Assembly: GCA_012510445.1 (NCBI GenBank)
Contig: JAAZIA010000045.1
Span: 19,048 to 83,047, forward strand
Direction of reading: 5' to 3'
DNA: 64,000 nucleotides
From: Bacteroidales bacterium
GTDB lineage: Bacteria; Bacteroidota; Bacteroidia; Bacteroidales; UBA932
The notes under the pieces are model-generated. The model did not search any database and had not been told where the DNA came from. It was given only the letters and a program-made list of their open reading frames with translations. Positions 42,045 through 52,114 of this stretch are shown here, in pieces (the stretch's first letter is position 1; each line of letters begins with the position of its first letter). A program made the translations under genes and the position numbers.

Positions 42045-44888
42045 TTATTCATCCATAAGGTTGCAGCAAACCAGGTTTCTGTCTCCGTAAGCATTGTCTA
42101 CACGTGTTACTATGGGCCAAAATTTATGCTGTGCAATCCACGGTAGCGGATAGACGGCCTTTTCGCGTGAATAGGGATGTGTCCACTCGTTGCCGGTGGC
42201 TTCGGCTGCTGTATGAGGAGCGTTTTTCAATAAATTGTCTTCTTCTGTCCCATAGGAAAGGTCTTTGCGGGCCAGACCTTCACATTCTTCCATAATGCTG
42301 AGCATGGCTTCTGCAAAGCGATCCAATTCTTCTTTAGATTCGCTTTCCGTGGGTTCTATCATTAAGGTTTCATACACCGGGAAAGAAAGGGTGGGGGCAT
42401 GAAAACCATAGTCCATCAAACGTTTTGCTACGTCTGTAGCATCTACGCCATATGTTTTGGCAAAATGACGCAGGTCTATGATACATTCATGAGCTACATA
42501 TCCGTTTTCTCCTGTGTACAAGGTGGTGTATTTGCCGGCTAGTTTGCGAGATAAGTAATTGGCATTCAAGATGGCATATTCAGAAGCACGCTTAACCCCT
42601 TCTCTTCCCAACATAGTAATGTAGCCGTACGTAATGGGAAGCAGTAACGGGCTTCCGTAAGGAGAGCCGGCTACAGTATTTCCCCCTCCGCAATCTACCA
42701 ATGGGTGACCCGGCAGGTACGGTTCCAATGCTTTGGTACAGCAAATGGGGCCTACGCCCGGGCCGCCTCCACCGTGAGGCATGGCAAATGTTTTGTGCAA
42801 GTTCAGGTGGCATACGTCGGCTCCTGTAATACCGGGATTGGTAATGCCGGTTTGAGCGTTCATGTTGGCCCCGTCCATGTATACCAGTCCCCCATTGCGG
42901 TGAATGGTTTCTGTAATCTCACAGATGGCACTTTCATACACTCCGTGAGTAGATGGATAGGTAATCATTATACAAGACAGGTTTTCTTTATGCTCTTCTG
43001 CCTTTTTACGCAAATCTTCCACATCTACGTTTCCTTGCTCATCACAAGCCACAATAACTACCTTAAGGCCGGCCATTATGGCGCTGGCAGGGTTTGTTCC
43101 GTGGGCAGACGAAGGAATAAGTGCAATATTTCTGTGTTCTTCTCCTTGCGCTTTTTGGTAAGCACGAATGACCATCAGTCCGGCATGTTCTCCCGAGGCA
43201 CCTGAGTTGGGCTGCAGCGAGCAGGCATCCAGACCTGTAATTACAGACAGTTGATGTTCCAGCTCTTTTATCAATTGCAGGTATCCTTCTACTTGCCAAG
43301 AAGGGGCAAACGGATGTATGGAATTCCATTCAGACCAGCTGAGTGGCATCATTTCTGCCGCTGCATTTAGCTTCATAGTACAGGAACCTAGGGGGATCAT
43401 GGAGTGAGCCAAAGAAATATCCCTTGTTTCCAACATTTTGATGTAACGCATCATCTCTGTTTCTGAGTGGTACGTGTTGAATATGGGTTCCCTTAAGGCA
43501 GCCTGCTCTCTTTCCATAAATGCGGGAATTTGAAGAGCCGGCAATTCTCCTTCTATATCAATATCAAAAACACGCAACACTTCTTTCAGCTCTGCCGGGG
43601 TGGTTAGTTCATCAAAAGAAATCCTTACCGTATCTTTGTTGGGATAGAAGAAATTAATCATAGAAGCTTCTGCAGCAGCCCGTATACGCTCTGTATCTAC
43701 TCCCGTAACTTCTATGGTGTCAAAAAAATGTTTGTGTTTTATTGTGATACCTTGCTTTGTAAATGCCTGTGCTGCTGCGTGGGCATAATTTCTGCCGTTT
43801 TGTGCAATGTTTTTAATGCCGTCACTGCCATGATACACAGCGTACATTCCTGCCATAGTAGCCATCAGAGCAGTTGCCGTACAAATATTAGACGTGGCTC
43901 GTTCGCGTTTGATGTGTTGTTCCCTGGTTTGTAAAGCCAGCCGGTAAGCTTGGTTGCCTAACCTATCAACAGAAAGCCCTACAATCCGTCCCGGCAGGTT
44001 GCGGCGGTATTTTTCATCGCAGGCAATGTATCCGGCAGTAGGTCCACCAAAACCCATGGGCAAGCCAAAACGCTGAGCACACCCTGCTGCTATGTCTGCA
44101 CCCCAAGCGGCCGGCTCTTTAAGTACGGCTAAAGACAACAAGTCACAGACAGCGGTTACCATCAGTTGCTTTTCATGAGCCTCTTTACATAACGCACTGT
44201 GATCACATATTTTTCCATCTGCTCCGGGGTATTGAACTACCACTCCAAAAATACGGGAAGCATGTTTTTCAAGGGCGTCCAAGGGGTTGCTTTCCAAATC
44301 TTCCGGGATAACCTCTATGCCCAGCCCCAATGCCCGTGTTTCTATAACGGCCAGCGTTTGGGGAAATACATTCTTGTCAACCAAAACGGCGTTTCTTCCT
44401 TCTTTAACAAAAGCTCTGGGACGCAGGTCTTGCATCATGCGCATGGCTTCTGCCGCAGCGGTGGACTCGTCAAGAAGCGAGCTGTTGGACAGGTTGAATC
44501 CTGTTAGGCTGCATATCATGGTTTGGTAATTGAACAAAGCCTGAAGCCTTCCTTGTGAAATCTCTGATTGATAAGGAGTATACGAAGTGTACCATGCCGG
44601 ATTTTCAAAAATGTTCCGTAACACAACGGGAAAACTTGCCGTGCCGTAGTAACCCATTCCTATGAGCGACCTGAAAGGCAGGTTTTTAGCTGCCATGGCT
44701 TTTAAGTGTTTGGTAAATTCATACTCACTCAACCCTTCTTCCAAAGGCAACGGTTCCTTCATACGAATGTTTGCCGGAACCGTTTTCTCAATGAGTTCTT
44801 CCATAGATTCAACCCCTACAAATTGCAGCATTTCTTGTATTTGCTCGGGACGGGGCCCCATGTGTCTTTCTGTAAATGATCGTGCCAT
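42045..44888 (-). CDS. gcvP: Glycine dehydrogenase (decarboxylating), P protein of the glycine cleavage system
   Basis: 947 residues, the fused (P1+P2) form. N-terminal RHMGPRPEQIQEMLQFVG, then GMGYYGTASFPVVLRNIFENPAWYTSYTPYQSEISQGRLQALFNYQTMI; the pyridoxal-phosphate lysine lies in CHLNLHKTFAMPHGGGGPGVGPI. It decarboxylates glycine and passes the aminomethyl group to the H protein. The T, H and L proteins are not encoded in this window. It follows rodA by 22 bases on the same strand, so it may be read through from the cell-shape cluster. Confidence 0.96.
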   Translation of the reverse strand: MARSFTERHMGPRPEQIQEMLQFVGVESMEELIEKTVPANIRMKEPLPLEEGLSEYEFTKHLKAMAAKNLPFRSLIGMGYYGTASFPVVLRNIFENPAWYTSYTPYQSEISQGRLQALFNYQTMICSLTGFNLSNSSLLDESTAAAEAMRMMQDLRPRAFVKEGRNAVLVDKNVFPQTLAVIETRALGLGIEVIPEDLESNPLDALEKHASRIFGVVVQYPGADGKICDHSALCKEAHEKQLMVTAVCDLLSLAVLKEPAAWGADIAAGCAQRFGLPMGFGGPTAGYIACDEKYRRNLPGRIVGLSVDRLGNQAYRLALQTREQHIKRERATSNICTATALMATMAGMYAVYHGSDGIKNIAQNGRNYAHAAAQAFTKQGITIKHKHFFDTIEVTGVDTERIRAAAEASMINFFYPNKDTVRISFDELTTPAELKEVLRVFDIDIEGELPALQIPAFMEREQAALREPIFNTYHSETEMMRYIKMLETRDISLAHSMIPLGSCTMKLNAAAEMMPLSWSEWNSIHPFAPSWQVEGYLQLIKELEHQLSVITGLDACSLQPNSGASGEHAGLMVIRAYQKAQGEEHRNIALIPSSAHGTNPASAIMAGLKVVIVACDEQGNVDVEDLRKKAEEHKENLSCIMITYPSTHGVYESAICEITETIHRNGGLVYMDGANMNAQTGITNPGITGADVCHLNLHKTFAMPHGGGGPGVGPICCTKALEPYLPGHPLVDCGGGNTVAGSPYGSPLLLPITYGYITMLGREGVKRASEYAILNANYLSRKLAGKYTTLYTGENGYVAHECIIDLRHFAKTYGVDATDVAKRLMDYGFHAPTLSFPVYETLMIEPTESESKEELDRFAEAMLSIMEECEGLARKDLSYGTEEDNLLKNAPHTAAEATGNEWTHPYSREKAVYPLPWIAQHKFWPIVTRVDNAYGDRNLVCCNLMDE

Positions 44889-44910
44889 ATATGATGTTAT
44901 AAAATTATTT

Positions 44911-46341
44911 TCAATGATTGGTTGCGTCTAATTTCAGCAAAATAAACAAAAGTAATGTAAAAGTCCATAACGAAGAACCTCCGTAGCTTATAAACGGTAG
45001 GGTAATTCCAATAACGGGGGCAATGCCAATAGTCATTCCAATGTTAATGAAAATATGGAAAAATATACAAGCAGCTACGCCGTAACCGTAAATGCGCCCA
45101 AACGGATGCCGTTGCCTTTCAGATATTTGTACAATACGAATAAGTAAAAAAGCATATAAGGAAAGGACAAACAAGGTTCCTAAAAATCCCCATTCTTCAC
45201 CAATAGAACAGAAAATAAAATCGGTACTTTGTTCCGGAACAAAATTGTATTTGGTTTGCGTTCCTTGCAAAAAACCTTTCCCGGAAAACCCACCCGATCC
45301 AATGGCTACTTTGGATTGATAAACGTTATAACCGCTACCGTATATATCATCATCAATACCCAAGAGCGTTTCTATGCGGGCTTGTTGGTGAGGCTTAAGT
45401 ACTTTGTTGAATAAATAGTCAACAGAAAAGACAAATAGTACACAAGCTATAAAAACAGGGATCAGTATTTTAAGGAACGTTAATTTCTTTCGGAAGGCAA
45501 TAATAAGTAAAATTACCGACAGCACGGCCGTGAGGGCCAAAAACCATTGATAACGTGCCATATGAGAAAATAAGTCAACGGAAAAAAACCGCAATAGCAG
45601 AGGAATAAGGAAATAAACTCCGGCAAATGAAGCCAGTATAATAAGTGCCGATCTCTTTTCCCGAGATTCCAAAAAACCTATAAAAAAACTAATCCCCAGA
45701 CAAAGCCAAAGAGTGTGAATGGGTTCCCATAAGATGGACAAGAGGAAGAGTACAACAGCTACAATGCCCATAAACGGAACCCATCCGGAAAGTCCTTCCC
45801 GGTATAGGACAATGATAAAAGCAGACATTACTATAGCCAAGCCTGCTTCTTTTTCCAGTACAATTAGAACTGCCGGCAAAAGGATAAGAAAAGCAGCTTG
45901 CAGCAGGCCCCTGCTGCTTTGGATGTGAAAGTGGGGACGGCTCATGACTCCTGCCAATCCAACAGAAACAAACACCTTAGCCATTTCTGCAGGTTGAAAC
46001 TGGACGGGCCCCAACATAATCCAGGAACGGGATCCACTACGCTCTACCCCCAAAAACAGGACGGAAATTAACAATAAGATTCCCAGGAAATAGATGAGGT
46101 TAGAGTATAACAAATACGTTCGTGCCGGAATAAGCAAAACAATGAAAGCAAGAAGCCAGGACCCGAGTATCCATATCAATTGCATTCCGTACCGTTGCGT
46201 AGTATCAAAAATGCGGCTGTGTTCCGGGTCATAAACGGCAGAAAACACACTCAACCAGCCAACAAACACAAGGACCAGATAGGCAGCTATTGTCCACCAG
46301 TCCAAGTTTTTAACAAACGTATATTCTCTTCCTCTTCTCAT
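44911..46341 (-). CDS. rodA: Peptidoglycan glycosyltransferase RodA (SEDS family)
   Basis: 476 residues from the ATG at 46341, which overlaps the mrdA stop by 4 bases; the 17 extra codons upstream are rejected. About ten membrane helices with SEDS features: WWTIAAYLVLVFVGWLSVFSAVYDP, RSWIMLGPVQFQPAEMAKVF, a large extracellular loop (about 310-385, QTKYNFVPEQSTDFIFCSIGEEWGFLG) and GITLPFISYGGSSL at the end. It polymerises lipid II together with PBP2 for sidewall growth. A stretch of additional helices (about 205-300) makes it longer than E. coli RodA (370), as is usual in Bacteroidales. Confidence 0.95.
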   Translation of the reverse strand: MRRGREYTFVKNLDWWTIAAYLVLVFVGWLSVFSAVYDPEHSRIFDTTQRYGMQLIWILGSWLLAFIVLLIPARTYLLYSNLIYFLGILLLISVLFLGVERSGSRSWIMLGPVQFQPAEMAKVFVSVGLAGVMSRPHFHIQSSRGLLQAAFLILLPAVLIVLEKEAGLAIVMSAFIIVLYREGLSGWVPFMGIVAVVLFLLSILWEPIHTLWLCLGISFFIGFLESREKRSALIILASFAGVYFLIPLLLRFFSVDLFSHMARYQWFLALTAVLSVILLIIAFRKKLTFLKILIPVFIACVLFVFSVDYLFNKVLKPHQQARIETLLGIDDDIYGSGYNVYQSKVAIGSGGFSGKGFLQGTQTKYNFVPEQSTDFIFCSIGEEWGFLGTLFVLSLYAFLLIRIVQISERQRHPFGRIYGYGVAACIFFHIFINIGMTIGIAPVIGITLPFISYGGSSLWTFTLLLFILLKLDATNH

Positions 46342-48179
46342 TCCAAATGACGGCTTACTAAGTCTTGTTCCAAAGTTCTTTCGTACAACCATGTACGGGA
46401 CGGATGAACCTCTCCCGTTAGGTATTTTTCAACCAGAAGCGATGCTACGGGAGCCGCTTGTGAAGCACCAAAGCCCCCTTTTTCTATATATACGGCTACG
46501 GCTATTTTAGGGTCTTCTTTTGGAGCAAAACAGATAAATACAGAGTGGTCTTCTCCGTGGGGATTTTGTGCAGTACCTGTTTTACCGCATAACTCTACTC
46601 CCGGAATGGCTGCCAGACGGGCCGTTGCTCCGGAGCCTGCAGGAGCGTTTACGGCCTGGTACATACCTTCTACCATAGGGGCAAAATGTTCCGGGTCAAC
46701 CAAGGTTTGGTGTTGTTGTATCCGGGGCTTAAAGAGCGCATTTTCCGGTAAGTTTTTTATCAAATGCGGTGTGTAATAATGGCCTCTGTTTGCCATGATG
46801 GCCGCTAAGTTGGCCAGTTGGAGCGGGGTGGTGCCAATTTCTCCTTGTCCGATAGATAAAGAAATGACCGTAAGTGATCTCCAGCCTCGTTTCCCATAAA
46901 GTTTGTTGTATAAATCGCTCCCGGGTATAGACCCGGTGAGCTCTCCCGGAATATCAATACCCAAACGCGTACCAAAACCAAAGCTTTTTACATAGTCTTG
47001 CCATTTATCCATAGATTGGGCAATGTTTTCATAAACGGGATTGTCCAGGATGTTGCGTAGGACATTACAATAATAAGCATTGCAGGACATCATGACAGAC
47101 TGTTCCAGGTTGGCAGGCGACGGGTGAGCATGACATCCAACGGTAAGTGACCCTACATGGTATCCCATGTAGCATGAAAAGCGCGTTTCGGGTACAATAA
47201 CCCCTTCTTGTAATGCAATAAGGCCGTTGACCAACTTAAAAACAGAGCCGGGCGGATACGCAGACATAAGGGAACGGTTAAAAAGCGGCTTCAAAGGATT
47301 CGATATGATTTGCGAATAATAAGCGCCAAAATGAGTTAGGTATTGTGTGGGTAAACCGGGGGAAGTAATAAGGGTTAGGATTTCTCCGTTGGTCGGATCT
47401 AAAGCAATAACAGAACCCACTTTGTTTTTCATGAGTTCTTCTCCAAACAATTGCAGAGAGAGGTCAATGGTAGTTACCAAATCTTTACCGGGAACGGATG
47501 CTTTGTCATAGGATCCTTCTTCATAGGGCGATTTAATGCGGTTATGAACGTCACGTAGGAATATGGAGTATCCTTTTTCTCCTTTTAGCCATGCTTCATA
47601 GGATTCTTCCAATCCTGTTTTTCCTATATAATCGCCGGCACGGTATTCCGGGTTTTCATCCAGAAAAGCCCTGTCTGCTTCTACTATATATCCCAATAAA
47701 TTTCCGCAGATGTGGGAAGGATAATTACGTACGCTGCGTGTTTGCACAGAAAATCCGGGGAACTTATAGGATTTTTCTAAAAAATGCGCATACTGTTTAT
47801 TACTCACTTGTCTTAAAAATGTAACAGACTGGTATCCAATAAGCTGCCTTCTTTTATCTACCTCTGCTAGTAAATGTTGCAACCGTTCTTTGCTTAGATT
47901 AAAAATGGAACAAAAATCGGTTGTGTCAAAAGACTTAAGCTCTCTGGGGGTAATAAGTATGTCGTAAGCCGCACGGTTTTCTGCCAGTAAATGGCCGTTA
48001 CGGTCATAGATCAGGCCTCGCGAAGGATAAATGATTTCGTACCTAAGCACGTTGTTGGAAGCTGTTATTTTATACTCTTTATTAATAAGCTGAAGAAACA
48101 CAAGACGGCCGATAAGCAAAAGCAGGCATGCAATAAAGAAAGCAAGGATGATGTTTTTTTGTCTGACTCTCTGTTCCAT
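46338..48179 (-). CDS. mrdA: Penicillin-binding protein 2 (transpeptidase)
   Basis: 613 residues: an N-terminal membrane helix (about 10-30), the dimerisation domain (SRGLIYDRNGHLLAENRAAYDILITPREL), and the transpeptidase domain with SxxK (PPGSVFKLV), the SxN motif (MMSCNAYYC) and KTGTAQNPHG. It cross-links peptidoglycan for elongation and pairs with RodA, whose gene overlaps by 4 bases. It starts 5 bases after mreD. Confidence 0.96.
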   Translation of the reverse strand: MEQRVRQKNIILAFFIACLLLLIGRLVFLQLINKEYKITASNNVLRYEIIYPSRGLIYDRNGHLLAENRAAYDILITPRELKSFDTTDFCSIFNLSKERLQHLLAEVDKRRQLIGYQSVTFLRQVSNKQYAHFLEKSYKFPGFSVQTRSVRNYPSHICGNLLGYIVEADRAFLDENPEYRAGDYIGKTGLEESYEAWLKGEKGYSIFLRDVHNRIKSPYEEGSYDKASVPGKDLVTTIDLSLQLFGEELMKNKVGSVIALDPTNGEILTLITSPGLPTQYLTHFGAYYSQIISNPLKPLFNRSLMSAYPPGSVFKLVNGLIALQEGVIVPETRFSCYMGYHVGSLTVGCHAHPSPANLEQSVMMSCNAYYCNVLRNILDNPVYENIAQSMDKWQDYVKSFGFGTRLGIDIPGELTGSIPGSDLYNKLYGKRGWRSLTVISLSIGQGEIGTTPLQLANLAAIMANRGHYYTPHLIKNLPENALFKPRIQQHQTLVDPEHFAPMVEGMYQAVNAPAGSGATARLAAIPGVELCGKTGTAQNPHGEDHSVFICFAPKEDPKIAVAVYIEKGGFGASQAAPVASLLVEKYLTGEVHPSRTWLYERTLEQDLVSRHLE

Positions 48180-48184
48180 AACCT

Positions 48185-48697
48185 CTACCTCCTTTTCTCA
48201 AAAAATGTTTTTTTGAAAAGCAAGATCAAGAGGGTACTCAATAATAGGCTACCCAATAGACGAGCCAGGGTATGCCAAAACTGAATAAAGCTTAAAGCTT
48301 CTAGAAAGAAGTATACAGTATGATGGACAGCTACGCATAACAAAACAAACAATGCAAAGCGCACAGTTCCAAATTGAGTAAAACCGGGGACAGTAACATT
48401 ATCTAAATCCCCTTTGACGGTGACGGCTTTAACCAAGCCGTTCCTGACAGCAGCAGCAACTACAAAAGAAGAGGTGTGCAATCCCATCACACCTGCTCCC
48501 AGCAAGTCCAGAAGAAAGCCAAAGGCAAAAGCCCATAACATTAAGCTGCCGGTAGAATACGTACAGGGAAAGAGAAGTAAAAAAAGAAGGTACGGCATGG
48601 GGTATAGATACAGTCCCAGATCCAGTGGCTCAAACAACAGAAGCTGACCTATTAAGATGAGCAGAAAAAACAATGCGTATCTTATGCTGTTACTCAT
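48185..48697 (-). CDS. mreD: Rod shape-determining protein MreD
   Basis: 170 residues with five or six hydrophobic helices (LFFLLILIGQLLLFEPLDLGLYLYPMPYLLFLLLFP, ...GFLLDLLGAGVMGLHTSSFVVAAAVR). Sequence conservation of MreD is low; the call rests on topology, length and its place between mreC (4-base overlap) and mrdA. Confidence 0.85.
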   Translation of the reverse strand: MSNSIRYALFFLLILIGQLLLFEPLDLGLYLYPMPYLLFLLLFPCTYSTGSLMLWAFAFGFLLDLLGAGVMGLHTSSFVVAAAVRNGLVKAVTVKGDLDNVTVPGFTQFGTVRFALFVLLCVAVHHTVYFFLEALSFIQFWHTLARLLGSLLLSTLLILLFKKTFFEKRR

Positions 48698-49527
48698 AAA
48701 GCCTCTTGTTCTTTTTCAGTAATTATGCGCAGCTCTTCTTCTCTGCTCCCGGAAACCACTTGTACGTACCGTAAGGTTTTAAAGTCTTGAAACAACTCAA
48801 TTTCAAGCTCTAATGAAGTTCCTTGTTTTAGACTGGAAGACCTGACGGTTCCAAGAGGAATGCCGTCCGGAAAAAGTAAAGAAAACGGGCTGCTGACCAC
48901 TGTATCTCCTGTTGATACCTCTGTATGTTGTGGAATCTCTGAAAGGTGTATTCTTTTGTAATGATTTCCGTTCCAACGTAACGTTCCAAACGTTCCCGAT
49001 TTTTTATGTTCTGCTGTAAAACGCTGTTGTATATTAAGTAAGGAAATCACCATGGAGTAATGCTCTGTAACGTAGGAAATAATACCTACAATACCGTGCG
49101 ATCCTATAACTCCCATATCCGGTCGGATTCCGTCTGCCTGTCCTTTGTTAATAATAAGGTGGTTGTGGCGTTGGTTGACCGAGTTCTTTATGACCAGGGC
49201 GGGAATGAAAGAAAACGTATCGGAAGCAGAAAGATTTCCTTCTTTTTCTGCACGCCAAATATGTTCCAGAGCAGAAAGCCTGGCGAGTTCTGCCTTAAGG
49301 GCAACGTTTTCCCTGCTAAGTTCATCGTTTGTAATCCTGAGATTGGTGAAGGCTATCCAGGAAGAGCGTTTATCCCAACATTTCACCTGCCATTTGCGTA
49401 CTACGTTTAAGACTGCATTTTGTTGAAAATAACTGTTATTAACAAGCAAAATAATAGCTGCCGACTGCAATGCTACGAACAGCAGCAGCACCAATATTTT
49501 TTTTAGCAAATAAGGCAGGCCTGCCAT
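48694..49527 (-). CDS. mreC: Rod shape-determining protein MreC
   Basis: 277 residues from the ATG at 49527 (a TTG two codons earlier is unlikely). One N-terminal membrane helix (about 8-28), a short coiled coil (ELSRENVALKAELARLSALE) and the MreC beta domain (ARVIKNSVNQRHNHLIINKGQADGIRPDMGVIGSHGIVGII-type stretch). It links MreB and the elongation enzymes in the periplasm. It is 15 bases after mreB. Confidence 0.93.
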   Translation of the reverse strand: MAGLPYLLKKILVLLLFVALQSAAIILLVNNSYFQQNAVLNVVRKWQVKCWDKRSSWIAFTNLRITNDELSRENVALKAELARLSALEHIWRAEKEGNLSASDTFSFIPALVIKNSVNQRHNHLIINKGQADGIRPDMGVIGSHGIVGIISYVTEHYSMVISLLNIQQRFTAEHKKSGTFGTLRWNGNHYKRIHLSEIPQHTEVSTGDTVVSSPFSLLFPDGIPLGTVRSSSLKQGTSLELEIELFQDFKTLRYVQVVSGSREEELRIITEKEQEAL

Positions 49528-49542
49528 GCACAACCTCTGTTT

Positions 49543-50562
49543 TTATCTGAGTAAAAATGGGAAATTCCCAATGTTCTTCAAGGCAATTCCCGTTCCTCTT
49601 GCTACGGAGTGAAGCGGTCCCTCCGATATGTGGAACGGAATGTTAATTTTATCTTGTAAACGTTTATCAACCCCACGCAGTAACGCTCCCCCACCGGTTA
49701 GGAAGATACCTCTTTGTACGATGTCTGAATACAGTTCCGGTGGAGTTTGTTCCAAAACAGACAACACAGCTGTTTCTATCTTAGCCAAAGATTTGTCTAA
49801 ACAATGGGCTATTTCCTGGCTGGTTACAGAAACTTCAACCGGAAGGGCGGTCATTAAATTGGGGCCTCGAACCAGCATAGGGTCGGGTTGTTCATTCAGT
49901 TCCGACAGTGCAGAACCTACACTAATCTTGATATCTTCTGCCGTACGTTCTCCAATCTTGATGTTGTGCTGGTGCCGCATGTATTGTTGGATTTCCTGGG
50001 TGAATACATCGCCGGCTACCCGTATGCTTTGGTTGCATACAATACCTCCCAGTGCAATCACGGCAATTTCTGTAGTACCCCCGCCAATGTCCACTACCAT
50101 ATTGCCTTCCGGAGCCGTTACGTCTATGCCAATCCCCAGGGCGGCGGCCATAGGTTCGTAAATCATATATACATCACGACCCCCGGCATGTTCAGATGAA
50201 TCGCGCACGGCACGGATTTCTACTTCTGTGCTTCCGGAGGGAATGCAAACGACCATCCGCAGGCTGGGCATAAAAAACTTGTTCTTTGGATTGATCATTT
50301 TAATCATGCCTCGGACCATTTGCTCTGCCGCATTAAAATCGGCTATAACCCCGTCTTTCAAAGGGCGCACGGTCTTGATGTTTTCGTGGGTTTTCCCCTG
50401 CATGAGTCGGGCTGTTTTTCCAATGGCCAGAGGTTTTCCCGTATTTTGATCAATGGCTACAATGGAAGGCTCATCCACTACAATTCTATCGTTGTGAATA
50501 ATAATGGTATTGGCGGTACCCAGATCAATGGCCAATTTTTGGGTTAAAAAAGAAAAAGCCAT
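49543..50562 (-). CDS. mreB: Rod shape-determining protein MreB (actin homologue)
   Basis: 339 residues. ATP-binding motifs of the actin fold: AIDLGTANTIIIHNDRIVVDEPSIVA, VVDIGGGTTEIAVIALGGIV, and the adenosine motif FLTGGGALLRGVDKRL. It forms membrane filaments that guide elongation. First gene of mreB-mreC-mreD-mrdA-rodA, 10 bases after purH, the common Bacteroidales arrangement. Confidence 0.97.
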   Translation of the reverse strand: MAFSFLTQKLAIDLGTANTIIIHNDRIVVDEPSIVAIDQNTGKPLAIGKTARLMQGKTHENIKTVRPLKDGVIADFNAAEQMVRGMIKMINPKNKFFMPSLRMVVCIPSGSTEVEIRAVRDSSEHAGGRDVYMIYEPMAAALGIGIDVTAPEGNMVVDIGGGTTEIAVIALGGIVCNQSIRVAGDVFTQEIQQYMRHQHNIKIGERTAEDIKISVGSALSELNEQPDPMLVRGPNLMTALPVEVSVTSQEIAHCLDKSLAKIETAVLSVLEQTPPELYSDIVQRGIFLTGGGALLRGVDKRLQDKINIPFHISEGPLHSVARGTGIALKNIGNFPFLLR

Positions 50563-50572
50563 AAGGTTGTAT

Positions 50573-52114
50573 CTAGTGTTTAAAATGGCGTATTCCTGTA
50601 TGGATCATAGCCATGTAGTGGTTGTTACAAAAATCAATACTTAGTTGGTCTTTTACAGAACCGCCCGGTTGTATAACGGCTGTTATACCTTCTTTGTATG
50701 CCAGCTCTACACAGTCCGGAAAAGGGAAAAATGCATCCGAAGCCATTACGGCACCTTGCAGAGAAAGGTTGTTTTCTTTAGCTTTTATGAGGGCTTGCTT
50801 AAGGGCATCTACACGCGAAGTTTGTCCCATACCTGCCGCTAGCAGCATGCCGTCTTTTGCCAGGACAATGGCATTGGACCGGGTATGTTTTACTAATATG
50901 TTGGCAAACAGCAGGTCTTTCATCTGCTGCTTTCCGGGAGCCTTTTGGGTAACACGAAGGTTTGAAAAATCCTGTTCCGTTATAGTGTCTGTATCTTGTA
51001 TTATTACGCCTCCCAGTAAGGATCGGAACTCTTTTGTTGATAAAGAAAGGTGTGGATCATATACCAGAAGGATTCTGTTTTTCTTCTCTTTAAGAATCTC
51101 TTGTGCTCTTGGTTCAAATGCGGGAGCCAGAACAATCTCCAGAAAAAGTGTGTTCATTTCTTGGGCCAGAGCTTCTGTTACGGTGCGGTTGGTAACGGCT
51201 ATTCCCCCAAAAGCGCTCAGGGGATCTGCTCGTAAAGCTCGTTTCCAGGCCGTGACAAGGTCTTTGTGAGTGGCACACCCGCAAGCGTTGTTATGTTTGA
51301 GGATGGCAACCGTAGTTTCTTCAAAATCAGAAATCAGCTGTAGTGCTGCCTGAGTATCCAGTAAGTTGTTGTACGAAATTTCTTTGCCATGCAATTGTTT
51401 TGGGAAGTTGTCCCGGTCATTGAAAAACAAAGCCTGTTGATGCGGGTTTTCTCCATACCGCAAGGTTATGGGCTGGTTGTCCAGACAGTAACTAAAGACA
51501 GGAAGTTCCATGTCTTGGTTGAAATACCGGAAAATTTCCGAATCGTACTTGCAGCTTATTCTAAATGCATGCGTTGCAAAAACTTTTCGCTCCTGTAATG
51601 TAGAGCCGACTTTACCGGATTGCAGCAAGGCCAACAGGATTCCGTAGAGCGACCTGTCAGGCACAACCAATACATTTTCATAATTTTTGGCGGCGGCTCT
51701 AAGGAGCGACAAACCCCCAATATCAATTTTCTCTACGATCTCTTCGTGAGAACGGTTGTTTGTTACCGTTTCACTAAACGGATACAGGTCCACAATAACC
51801 AAATCAAAAAGAGGGGTGTCCAGACGCTCCAGGTCTTTTTTATCTGCCGAGTGATCACGTCGTGCCAGTATTCCTCCAAAAACTTTAGGGTGCAATGTTT
51901 TTACACGTCCTTCCAGAAGGGCCGGGAACCCGGTGAGTTCTTCCACGGATATAGGATTTGCTCCCAATTCTTGCAAGTAAGTGAGCGTTCCTCCGGTAGC
52001 ATACAATTGAACGCCGGCTTGTACCAATTCATGGATGACAGGCTCTAATCCCTCTTTGTGATATACAGAAACAAGGGCATTGCGGATAAGTATGTCTTTT
52101 TTGTTGTCTGTCAT
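50573..52114 (-). CDS. purH: Bifunctional AICAR transformylase / IMP cyclohydrolase
   Basis: 513 residues. The N-terminal MGS-like cyclohydrolase domain (SVYHKEGLEPVIHELVQAGVQLYATGGTLTYLQELG, GRVKTLHPKVFGGIL) and the AICAR transformylase domain (LRYGENPHQQALFF, NNACGCATH, the SDAFFPFPDCVE and IQPGGSVKDQ stretches). It performs the last two steps of IMP synthesis. The ATG overlaps the lrp stop by 4 bases. Confidence 0.97.
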   Translation of the reverse strand: MTDNKKDILIRNALVSVYHKEGLEPVIHELVQAGVQLYATGGTLTYLQELGANPISVEELTGFPALLEGRVKTLHPKVFGGILARRDHSADKKDLERLDTPLFDLVIVDLYPFSETVTNNRSHEEIVEKIDIGGLSLLRAAAKNYENVLVVPDRSLYGILLALLQSGKVGSTLQERKVFATHAFRISCKYDSEIFRYFNQDMELPVFSYCLDNQPITLRYGENPHQQALFFNDRDNFPKQLHGKEISYNNLLDTQAALQLISDFEETTVAILKHNNACGCATHKDLVTAWKRALRADPLSAFGGIAVTNRTVTEALAQEMNTLFLEIVLAPAFEPRAQEILKEKKNRILLVYDPHLSLSTKEFRSLLGGVIIQDTDTITEQDFSNLRVTQKAPGKQQMKDLLFANILVKHTRSNAIVLAKDGMLLAAGMGQTSRVDALKQALIKAKENNLSLQGAVMASDAFFPFPDCVELAYKEGITAVIQPGGSVKDQLSIDFCNNHYMAMIHTGIRHFKH